From: Clostridia bacterium | Lineage (GTDB): Bacteria; Bacillota_A; Clostridia; Oscillospirales; CAG-272 | Assembly: GCA_017414605.1 (NCBI GenBank) | Contig: JAFQLG010000099.1 | Location: 1-5,104 of the forward strand | Length of the DNA stretch: 5,104 nucleotides | Reading direction: 5' to 3' | Shown here: piece after piece, positions 1-5,104 of the stretch | Layout of the letters: each line of letters starts with the position of its first letter | Position numbering within the stretch: the first letter of the stretch is position 1 | The notes under the pieces: model-generated | What the model saw: only the letters and a program-made list of their open reading frames with translations | Told to the model about the DNA's origin: nothing | Database searches by the model: none | Made by a program: the position numbers and the translations under genes

Positions 1-2589
1 ATATCGATAGACCAGAAGACCACCTCGCAAAATCCGCGTTCCACCGTCGGAACGGTGACCGAAATATACGATTATCTGCGCCTTTTGTACGCGCGCATCG
101 GTGTACCGCACTGTCCCGTTTGCGGCAAGGAGATAAGAAAGCAAAGCACCGAGAGTATAATTGAGAGAATCATGAAGCTCCCCGAGGGTCAAAGATTTCT
201 CATAGTTGCGCCCGTTGTCCGTCAACAAAAGGGAATGCACGAAAAGGTGCTTTCGGACGCAAAAAAGAGCGGCTACGTGCGCGTGCGCGTGGACGGCAAT
301 CTTTATGAGCTTTCCGAGGAGATAAAGCTTGATAAAAATAAAAAGCACTCCATAGAGATAGTAGTTGACCGACTTGTTATGAGAGAGGGAATACGCCCCC
401 GCCTTGCCGACTCGGTCGAAACGGCGCTGTCGCTTGCGGATGGGCATCTTATAGTCGTTCCTATTTCCAAGGGGCAGGAGGAGAACGAGGGTGGAGAGCT
501 TTCGTTCTCGCAGTCTTATGCCTGCGAGGAGCATGGAATATCGGTTGGCGAATTTGAGCCCCGTATGTTCTCGTTTAACAATCCGCAGGGCGCGTGTCCG
601 CATTGCTCGGGACTTGGCGATACAAGGAAAATATCAATAGACAGCGTTATACCAAATAAAAAGCTTTCCTTGTCGGAGGGAGCGATAAACGTAAACGGCT
701 TCAAGTCCTTGGAGGAGGAGAGCTGGAACGGGCCGCTTTTCCGCGCCGTCGGAGAGCGTTTTGGATTTACGCTTGACATGCCGCTTAAGGACTTTTCCGA
801 TAAGGCTTATAATGCTCTGCTTTACGGCACGGGCGACGAAGCCTATGACGTGGTAAGATATTTCGGCGGTGAGGCGCACCGCAAGAGCGTTAAGTTTGAC
901 GGCGTTGTCAAGATGATGCAGCAGCGCCTGCAATACGGTATGAGCCCCGAATATTACGAGCAGTTTATAGAGGAAAGCGCCTGCGAGCATTGCGGCGGAC
1001 AAAGACTTAATCCTATGTCGTTGGCAGTAACGGTGGGCGGTGTCAATATCCACGAGCTTTGCTCAATGTCCATAGAGGGCGCGCTTGACTTCATCTGCAA
1101 TTTGAAGCTTACCGAAACCGAGACCGCCATTGCTCGCGAGATAATCAAGGAGATAAAGGCAAGGCTTGGATTCCTTGTCAGCGTTGGACTTGACTACCTT
1201 ACTCTTGCCAGAAAAGCAGGTACGCTTTCGGGCGGTGAAGCGCAGAGAATAAGACTTGCAACGCAGATAGGCTCGTCCCTTGTCGGCGTGCTTTATATAC
1301 TTGACGAGCCCAGCATAGGCTTGCATCAAAGAGATAATTCCAAGCTCATCGCCACGCTCAAAAAACTGCGTGACTTGGGCAATACCGTTATCGTCGTAGA
1401 GCACGACGAAGAGACGATGGAGAAGTCCGACTATATCGTAGATATAGGTCCCGGTGCGGGTGTGCACGGCGGTCAGGTAGTGGCATGCGGAACACCCGAT
1501 GAGATAAAGCAAAATGCCGATTCAATTACGGGCGCATACCTCTCGGGAAGACGAAAGATCGCCGTTCCCGAAAAGCGCCGCGAGGGTAACGGAAATTACC
1601 TTTGCGTCAAGGGCGCGGCAGAGCACAATTTGAAGAATATAGACGTAAATATTCCGCTTGGAAAATTTGTTTGCGTAACGGGCGTTTCGGGTAGCGGAAA
1701 GTCCTCTTTGGTAAACGGAATACTTTATCCAAAGCTTGCGCACGACCTAAACCGCGCCATAGCTTACCCCGGCAAATGTGAGGACGTTATAGGTCTTGAG
1801 CATCTTGATAAGGTCATATGCATAGATCAAAGTCCCATCGGACGCACTCCGCGCTCCAATCCTGCTACCTATACCGGACTGTTTACCGACATTCGCGACC
1901 TTTTCGCATCGACCAAGGACGCAAAGGCACGCGGTTATAGCGCGGGAAGATTTTCCTTTAACGTAAAGGGCGGACGCTGTGAGACGTGCGAGGGTGACGG
2001 CGTAAAATGTATAGAGATGCACTTTTTGCCCGACGTCTACGTAAAGTGCGACGTGTGTAAGGGCAAGCGCTACAACGCCGACACGCTTGAGGTAAAATAC
2101 AAGGGCAAAAGCATCTTTGACGTGCTTGATATGACGGTTGAGGAGGGACTTAGCTTCTTTGACGGTCTGCCCAAGATAAGAAGAAAGCTTCAAACGCTTT
2201 ATGACGTAGGGCTTGGCTATATCAAGATAGGTCAGTCGTCCACCACGCTTTCGGGCGGAGAGGCGCAGAGAGTAAAGCTTGCAACCGAGCTTGCAAAGCG
2301 CTCAACGGGCAAGACCATCTATATTCTGGACGAGCCCACGACAGGACTTCACACCGCGGACGTTGCAAAGCTTCTTGAGGTTTTGCAAATGATATGTGAC
2401 GGCGGAAATACCGTGCTTGTAATAGAGCATAACCTGGACGTTATCAAGTGTGCCGACCACATTATCGATCTTGGTCCCGAGGGCGGTGACGGCGGAGGCA
2501 CGATCGTTGCCGAGGGCACACCCGAAGAGGTCGCCAATCACCCCACGTCCTACACAGGACAGTATCTTAACAAAGTGTTGAACAAATAA
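1..2589 (+). CDS. uvrA: UvrABC system protein A (excinuclease ABC subunit A), 5'-truncated by window edge
   Basis: UvrA is the cytoplasmic ATPase that finds bulky DNA lesions and loads UvrB in nucleotide excision repair. The frame is open from base 1 ([15 protein letters not shown]), so the GTG at 55 is an internal valine codon and not the start. Compared with E. coli UvrA, about 82 N-terminal residues, including the first Walker A, are missing. The visible 862 residues would make a protein of about 944, the family's usual length. Counting from base 1, the first ATPase half has the signature LSGGEAQR (409-416), Walker B LYILDEP (ending 437) and H-loop His468. The second half has Walker [10 protein letters not shown] (561-569), signature LSGGEAQR (750-757), Walker B ILDEP (ending 779) and H-loop His810. 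Three probable zinc sites are C38/C41 with C328/C331, C175/H178 with C199/C202, and C660/C663 with C683/C686. The second uses CxxH where E. coli has CxxC. The UvrB-binding and insertion domains fall roughly at 49-163 and 205-316, by analogy. The stop is TAA, with a terminator directly after it. No frameshift is seen. Confidence 0.98.
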   Translation: MSIDQKTTSQNPRSTVGTVTEIYDYLRLLYARIGVPHCPVCGKEIRKQSTESIIERIMKLPEGQRFLIVAPVVRQQKGMHEKVLSDAKKSGYVRVRVDGNLYELSEEIKLDKNKKHSIEIVVDRLVMREGIRPRLADSVETALSLADGHLIVVPISKGQEENEGGELSFSQSYACEEHGISVGEFEPRMFSFNNPQGACPHCSGLGDTRKISIDSVIPNKKLSLSEGAINVNGFKSLEEESWNGPLFRAVGERFGFTLDMPLKDFSDKAYNALLYGTGDEAYDVVRYFGGEAHRKSVKFDGVVKMMQQRLQYGMSPEYYEQFIEESACEHCGGQRLNPMSLAVTVGGVNIHELCSMSIEGALDFICNLKLTETETAIAREIIKEIKARLGFLVSVGLDYLTLARKAGTLSGGEAQRIRLATQIGSSLVGVLYILDEPSIGLHQRDNSKLIATLKKLRDLGNTVIVVEHDEETMEKSDYIVDIGPGAGVHGGQVVACGTPDEIKQNADSITGAYLSGRRKIAVPEKRREGNGNYLCVKGAAEHNLKNIDVNIPLGKFVCVTGVSGSGKSSLVNGILYPKLAHDLNRAIAYPGKCEDVIGLEHLDKVICIDQSPIGRTPRSNPATYTGLFTDIRDLFASTKDAKARGYSAGRFSFNVKGGRCETCEGDGVKCIEMHFLPDVYVKCDVCKGKRYNADTLEVKYKGKSIFDVLDMTVEEGLSFFDGLPKIRRKLQTLYDVGLGYIKIGQSSTTLSGGEAQRVKLATELAKRSTGKTIYILDEPTTGLHTADVAKLLEVLQMICDGGNTVLVIEHNLDVIKCADHIIDLGPEGGDGGGTIVAEGTPEEVANHPTSYTGQYLNKVLNK

Positions 2590-2595
2590 AAGCAA

Positions 2596-2640
2596 GGGAA
2601 GAACGGTTAAGTTTTGCAAGTCGTTCTTCCTCTTTTTTTA
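2596..2640 (+). terminator. Rho-independent terminator of uvrA
   Basis: A perfect 9-bp stem GGAAGAACG (2597-2605) pairs with CGTTCTTCC (2622-2630). A G-T wobble can extend it on each side. The stem is followed by TCTTTTTTTA (2631-2640), with seven consecutive T. It begins 7 bases after the uvrA stop codon, as expected for an intrinsic terminator, and separates uvrA from the promoter that starts about 20 bases later. Confidence 0.9.
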
Positions 2641-2660
2641 GATAAATTTTGATAGCATTA

Positions 2661-2689
2661 TGGACAAATCGCGACAAAAGTGCTATAAT
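2661..2689 (+). promoter_or_regulatory. Sigma-A (sigma-70 type) promoter for the hisJ-like / DUF5662 unit
   Basis: The -35 box TGGACA (2661-2666) matches TTGACA at five of six bases. A spacer of exactly 17 bases leads to a perfect TATAAT (2684-2689), preceded by TGC (2681-2683), an extended -10. Transcription would begin near 2696, giving a leader of about 33 bases. The promoter lies between the uvrA terminator and the next gene. It overlaps the first ten codons of the longest possible reading frame (ATG at 2660), which argues against that start. No operator is recognised. Confidence 0.85.
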
Positions 2690-2690
2690 A

Positions 2691-2723
2691 TTCGGAGAAC
2701 TACTTTAATTTTTTTCGGAGAAC
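2691..2723 (+). repeat. Short direct repeat TTCGGAGAAC in the hisJ leader
   Basis: The 10-base word TTCGGAGAAC occurs at 2691-2700 and again at 2714-2723, 23 bases apart. The downstream copy contains the ribosome-binding site (GGAGA). The upstream copy spans the predicted transcription start near 2696. It could be a small local duplication or chance. No function is established. Confidence 0.6.
2717..2721 (+). promoter_or_regulatory. Ribosome-binding site that fixes the hisJ-like start at 2729
   Basis: GGAGA is followed by a 7-base spacer and then the ATG at 2729. The alternative in-frame ATG at 2660 has no such site upstream (GATAGCATT precedes it) and would place the promoter inside the gene. 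Confidence 0.8.
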
Positions 2724-2728
2724 CCAAA

Positions 2729-3532
2729 ATGATTGCAAATTACCATACACACACATATAGATGCGGACATGCGTCACCCGATGACGAGCGCGCCTATATT
2801 GAGGCGGCTATAAAGGCGGGCTTTGACGAAATAGGATTTGCGGACCATTGTCCGATGCCTGTGCCGGAGTCGGTTTTGAGAGAGGAATGCACCAAGGTCT
2901 TGGAGGTCAGAATGAAGCTTGACGAGACCGAGGATTACGTCAATACGCTACTGGCTCTGCGCGAGGAATATAAAAATGACATCAAAGTCCATATCGGCTT
3001 TGAGGTTGAGTATTTTCGCGATGCCTTCGATGGATTTATTGACTTCATTTCGCAGTTTCCCACTGACTATATCATATTGGGACAGCATTTTGAAACGCTT
3101 AAGGACAACTTCTGGCTTGGCAAGGAGGGACGTCCCGAATCTTCATTGGTCAACTACGTCGATCTTACCTGCGAGGCGATAAAAACGGGCAAATTCACCT
3201 ACGTGGCGCACCCCGACCTTTGCAATTTTTCGGGCCCCGTTGAGATATACGAGCGCGAGATGGCAAGGCTGATAAAGTGCGCAAACGACCACAAAATGCC
3301 GCTTGAATTCAACTTTTGCGGCATGCAGCAGATGCGCCATTATCCCTCGTTGCCGTTCTGGCAGCTCGCCTCGGAGATAGGCTGTGACGTCGTGTTCGGC
3401 AGCGATGCGCACGATCCCAAAAACATGCTCAACGAAACGGTGTTAAAGCATGCCGAGCAGCTCGTGGCAGATCACAAGGGGCTCAACCTCTTGGATAGAG
3501 TAAATCTCGTATCTCCCGTAAATAAAATTTGA
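2729..3532 (+). CDS. hisJ: PHP-domain histidinol-phosphatase, HisJ/HisK family
   Basis: This family hydrolyses L-histidinol phosphate to histidinol, the penultimate stage of histidine synthesis, in the cytoplasm with a metal cluster. The 267-residue product has the usual family length and shows the PHP ligand set in order: H6-T-H8 and H14 (HTHTYRCGH), D39-H40 (FADHCP), E92/E94 (GFEVE), H120 (GQHF), H161 (VAHPD) and D226/H228 (GSDAH). No signal peptide or membrane segment is present. I chose the ATG at 2729 rather than 2660. It has a well-spaced GGAGA site, the protein then begins directly at the PHP fold (MIANYHTHT), and the extra 23 codons of the longer version overlap the promoter. It is the first gene of a probable two-gene unit, with the next start 21 bases beyond its TGA. 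No other his genes are visible. Stand-alone hisJ is known in Bacillus, so this is not abnormal, but a related phosphoesterase with another substrate is possible. Family certain; substrate inferred. Confidence 0.88.
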   Translation: MIANYHTHTYRCGHASPDDERAYIEAAIKAGFDEIGFADHCPMPVPESVLREECTKVLEVRMKLDETEDYVNTLLALREEYKNDIKVHIGFEVEYFRDAFDGFIDFISQFPTDYIILGQHFETLKDNFWLGKEGRPESSLVNYVDLTCEAIKTGKFTYVAHPDLCNFSGPVEIYEREMARLIKCANDHKMPLEFNFCGMQQMRHYPSLPFWQLASEIGCDVVFGSDAHDPKNMLNETVLKHAEQLVADHKGLNLLDRVNLVSPVNKI

Positions 3533-3540
3533 TCTTGAGA

Positions 3541-3546
3541 AAGGAG
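3541..3546 (+). promoter_or_regulatory. Strong ribosome-binding site supporting the GTG start at 3554
   Basis: AAGGAG is followed by a 7-base spacer and then GTG at 3554. The good spacing decides in favour of the non-ATG start. No ATG lies nearby in this frame, and the conserved N-terminal block (HPIKHF) begins immediately after the GTG. Confidence 0.85.
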
Positions 3547-3553
3547 AGTCGCC

Positions 3554-4105
3554 GTGGCTCATCCCATAAAGCATTTCAGAACAATAACCAGGCATCGCCA
3601 TTGCGTAATAAAGCATTGCTTCCTCGCGGGCATTGGCGCACAGGGCTTGCTCCATGACCTGTCAAAGTATAGTCCCGCGGAGTTTGTTTCGGGCGCTAAG
3701 TATTATCTCGGAACGAGAAGTCCAAATGAAAAGGAAAGAGAGCTTTTTGGCTATTCTTTGGCATGGCTGCACCACAAGGGAAGAAATAAGCATCATTTTG
3801 AATATTGGGTGGATCTTGACCCCGCGGAAAAGAAATACGTGCCCGTGCCTATGCCGCTGAACTACGTAACCGAGATGTTCTGCGACAGAGTTGCCGCAAG
3901 CAAGATATATCAGGGCGAAAAGTACAAGGACAGCTCGGCTCTTGAGTATTACAACCGCGGAAACGCGCGCGAAAAGATGCACGTGCAGACCGCCGATATG
4001 CTTGAAGGGTGGTTGACGATGCTCGCAGAGAAGGGTGAGGACGTCACCTTTGCCCACATAAAAGCCATCAACAAGGCTGCAAGACAAGAAAAGCGCAAGA
4101 AATAA
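3554..4105 (+). CDS. DUF5662-like protein of unknown function
   Basis: The 183-residue soluble protein starts with GTG and shows no signal peptide or membrane segment. From memory its sequence pattern matches the DUF5662 family, widespread in gut Firmicutes and Bacteroidetes and sometimes mislabelled catalase. No catalase motif is seen here. Visible conserved-looking blocks are an N-terminal HPIKHF, a cluster of basic and histidine residues (TRHRHCVIKH, 12-21), GLLHDLSKYSPAEF (31-44, with H34-D35), WLHHKGRNKHHFEYW (71-85), the segment after MPLNYV containing EMFCDR, and a C-terminal LEGWLTML helix. It ends in a lysine-rich tail. The His-Asp pair and two HH pairs suggest a metal-binding hydrolase of HD-like type, but that is inference and no activity is asserted. 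It lies 21 bases after the hisJ-like gene with its own strong ribosome site and no promoter or terminator between, so the two are probably co-transcribed. Confidence 0.85.
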   Translation: MAHPIKHFRTITRHRHCVIKHCFLAGIGAQGLLHDLSKYSPAEFVSGAKYYLGTRSPNEKERELFGYSLAWLHHKGRNKHHFEYWVDLDPAEKKYVPVPMPLNYVTEMFCDRVAASKIYQGEKYKDSSALEYYNRGNAREKMHVQTADMLEGWLTMLAEKGEDVTFAHIKAINKAARQEKRKK

Positions 4106-4181
4106 CGCCATATAGTGCTTGTCCGCGACCTGAAACACTAAAAATAAACATAAATATTCATAACGTCACCCCTCGCTAAAA

Positions 4182-4187
4182 TATAAT
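4182..4187 (+). promoter_or_regulatory. Candidate -10 element (TATAAT) in the hairpin loop
   Basis: A perfect TATAAT lies in the loop of the inverted repeat. Initiation 6-7 bases downstream, near 4194, would give a leader of about 15 bases that has the ribosome site but lacks the 5' arm of the hairpin. No good -35 sits at 16-18 bases: the 17-base position reads CATAAC. TTCATA (4157-4162) is at 19 bases with four of six matches. There is no TGn extension. A sporulation sigma-factor promoter is possible but not recognisable with confidence. Confidence 0.4.
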
Positions 4188-4195
4188 CAAGCGAG

Positions 4196-4202
4196 AGGTG
4201 AT
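4196..4202 (+). promoter_or_regulatory. Ribosome-binding site of the carboxypeptidase gene
   Basis: AGGTGAT is a seven-base match to the 16S rRNA anti-Shine-Dalgarno complement (AGGAGGTGAT). It is followed by GTTTTT and the ATG at 4209. It lies wholly in the 3' arm of the hairpin described for 4164-4208. Confidence 0.85.
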
Positions 4203-4208
4203 GTTTTT

Positions 4209-5104
4209 ATGTTTATTCAAAAAATCAGAAAAGCTGCGGCAATTATTCTTGTAGCCGCAATGCTTGTCGCTAGCCTTGCTATGACGGGCTCGGCAAGCGA
4301 AATCCAAGCCACGCCAACAGCCGGGCCGAGCGCAGATATGCAGCTTGATTGCAAGAGCGCAATACTCTTGGACGCCAAAACGGGCGCAGTGCTTTTTGAG
4401 CAAAATGCCGACGAGGCACTTCCACCCGCATCTGTTACCAAAATTATGACTCTGCTTTTAGTTATGGAAGCCATAGAAGCGGGGAAAATTAAGCTTGACG
4501 ACACGGTCGTTACGAGTGCCCATGCGGCAAGCATGGGCGGCTCGCAGATATATCTCAAAGAGGGGGAACAGATGAGTGTTGAAGATATGCTCAAGAGCGT
4601 GGTTATATCTTCTGCAAACGATGCGGCTTGCGCACTCGCGGAATTCGTATCGGGAAGCGAGGAGGCGTTCGTCAGACAGATGAACGAGCGCGCCGCCGAG
4701 CTCGGAATGAAGAATACGACCTTTGAAAACACAAACGGCCTTGACGATACCGCACAAAATCACCTTACAAGTGCCCGAGATATTGCCATAATGTCGCGCG
4801 AGCTGATAAAGCACGAAAAGATACTTGAATATAGCTCTATCTGGATGGATACGGTGCGCGGCGGCACGTTTGGACTGACCAACACCAACAGACTTGTGCG
4901 CTATTATAGAGGTTGTACGGGACTTAAAACCGGCTCAACGAGCAAGGCGGGCTTTTGCATCAGCGCGACCGCCGAGCGCGACGGAGTTTCGCTCATTTGT
5001 GTAATTATGGGAGCCGAAACGAGAGATATCCGAAACGGATTGGCAACACGACTTTTGGATTACGGATTTGCAAATTATGAGGTGTACTGTCATGAGCCCA
5101 CAGA
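4209..5104 (+). CDS. D-alanyl-D-alanine carboxypeptidase (peptidase S11, DacF-like), 3'-truncated by window edge
   Basis: Penicillin-binding carboxypeptidases of this type remove the terminal D-Ala from peptidoglycan pentapeptides outside the membrane, which limits cross-linking. The frame runs from ATG 4209 to the window end: 298 complete codons and no stop. An N-terminal signal sequence has a basic start (KIRK, 5-8), a hydrophobic core (about 9-25) and likely cleavage near GSA-S (27-30). All three active-site motifs are present: S75-V-T-K78 with the acylated serine, S135-A-N137, and K240-T-G242. Flanking family words such as AILLDAKTG, PPASVTKIM, TNGLDD and GLKTGSTSKAGF agree. DacF-type proteins are about 380-390 residues, so roughly 80-90 residues are missing here. 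They include the C-terminal domain and any amphipathic membrane anchor. In spore formers this family includes vegetative (DacA) and sporulation (DacB, DacF) members. DacF-like is my best guess, but the paralogue cannot be settled, so no symbol is given. Expression may be controlled by the hairpin over its ribosome site. Confidence 0.95.
   Translation, partial: MFIQKIRKAAAIILVAAMLVASLAMTGSASEIQATPTAGPSADMQLDCKSAILLDAKTGAVLFEQNADEALPPASVTKIMTLLLVMEAIEAGKIKLDDTVVTSAHAASMGGSQIYLKEGEQMSVEDMLKSVVISSANDAACALAEFVSGSEEAFVRQMNERAAELGMKNTTFENTNGLDDTAQNHLTSARDIAIMSRELIKHEKILEYSSIWMDTVRGGTFGLTNTNRLVRYYRGCTGLKTGSTSKAGFCISATAERDGVSLICVIMGAETRDIRNGLATRLLDYGFANYEVYCHEPT

Larger units (their letters stand above)
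4164..4208 (+). promoter_or_regulatory. Hairpin enclosing the ribosome-binding site of the carboxypeptidase gene; possible terminator
   Basis: The arm CGTCACCCCTCGCT (4164-4177) pairs with AGCGAGAGGTGATG (4190-4203) over 14 positions. There is one C-A mismatch (4171/4196) and one G-T wobble (4165/4202), and the loop is the 12 bases 4178-4189. Five T follow (4204-4208), directly before the ATG at 4209. The 3' arm contains AGGTGAT, the next gene's ribosome site, so folding would hide it. The stem plus T-run could also act as a weak intrinsic terminator for the upstream pair, which has no other terminator in the 103-base gap. The structure is seen directly; the regulatory role is inferred. Confidence 0.7.

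Noticed and set aside
516..1743. Several minus-strand open frames of 64-149 codons opposite uvrA
   Set aside because: They are shadows of the uvrA frame. They lack plausible ribosome sites and recognisable domains, and the plus-strand frame is a fully convincing UvrA.
2649..2654. TTGATA as an alternative -35 element
   Set aside because: It lies 29 bases before the TATAAT and no -10-like sequence occurs at 16-18 bases. TGGACA at 2661 has exact 17-base spacing.
2641..2728. T-box, histidine attenuator or riboswitch ahead of the hisJ-like gene
   Set aside because: With a start near 2696 the leader is only about 33 bases. It has no His-codon run, T-box motif or terminator/antiterminator pair.
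4034..4048. Small dyad GGTGA...TCACC at the end of the DUF5662-like gene, considered as an antiterminator partner of the downstream hairpin
   Set aside because: It is only five pairs (six if pairing with the hairpin 5' arm), lies within coding sequence and is over 100 bases away. It is likely chance.
3662..4138. Minus-strand open frame of 158 codons opposite the DUF5662-like gene
   Set aside because: The plus-strand gene has a strong ribosome site and family-like motifs. The reverse frame resembles no protein I know and is explained by codon composition.
4113..4140. TAGTG...CACTA inverted repeat just after the DUF5662-like gene as a terminator
   Set aside because: The stem is only five pairs and is followed by A-rich rather than T-rich sequence on the + strand.
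4217..4814. Minus-strand open frames of 171 and 118 codons opposite the carboxypeptidase
   Set aside because: The plus-strand frame carries a signal peptide and all three S11 active-site motifs. The serine- and alanine-rich reverse frame is its shadow.
1..5104. Mobile element, CRISPR array, toxin-antitoxin or other defence system
   Set aside because: No terminal repeats, transposase, spaced repeats or defence domains are seen. All four genes are same-strand housekeeping-type genes with similar codon use.

Overview
The window looks like ordinary chromosomal core DNA from a Gram-positive, Clostridia-like Bacillota (Firmicutes) bacterium, probably a gut or other anaerobic lineage. This rests on strong AGGAG / AGGTGAT ribosome-binding sites, a GTG start, frequent ATA isoleucine codons, a stand-alone PHP-type histidinol-phosphatase, a DUF5662-type gene and a secreted DacF-like carboxypeptidase. 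The genus cannot be fixed from the sequence alone.

Layout: all four genes lie on the + strand. (1) Positions 1-2589 hold the last ~862 codons of uvrA, the damage-recognition ATPase of nucleotide excision repair. The reading frame is open from base 1, and about 82 N-terminal residues lie outside the window. A good intrinsic terminator follows at 2596-2640. (2) A near-consensus sigma-A promoter (TGGACA, 17 bp, TGC-TATAAT; 2661-2689) starts a probable two-gene unit: a PHP-domain HisJ-family phosphatase (2729-3532) and, 21 bases later, a 183-residue DUF5662-like protein of unknown function (3554-4105). (3) A 103-base gap follows. It contains a 14-position inverted repeat whose 3' arm carries the ribosome-binding site of the next gene and whose loop contains a perfect TATAAT. 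(4) Positions 4209-5104 hold the first ~298 codons of an exported D-alanyl-D-alanine carboxypeptidase (peptidase family S11), cut by the window end.

The genes do not form one pathway: DNA repair, probable histidine biosynthesis, an unknown and cell-wall trimming. They appear to be separate transcription units, apart from the hisJ-DUF5662 pair. I see no mobile element, CRISPR array, tRNA, rRNA or convincing novel multi-gene system. The most interesting signal is the hairpin before the carboxypeptidase. It may block translation, and possibly transcription, of that gene on read-through RNA, while a promoter in the loop could make an RNA free of the hairpin. The second is the uncharacterised, histidine-rich DUF5662 protein coupled to a PHP phosphatase.
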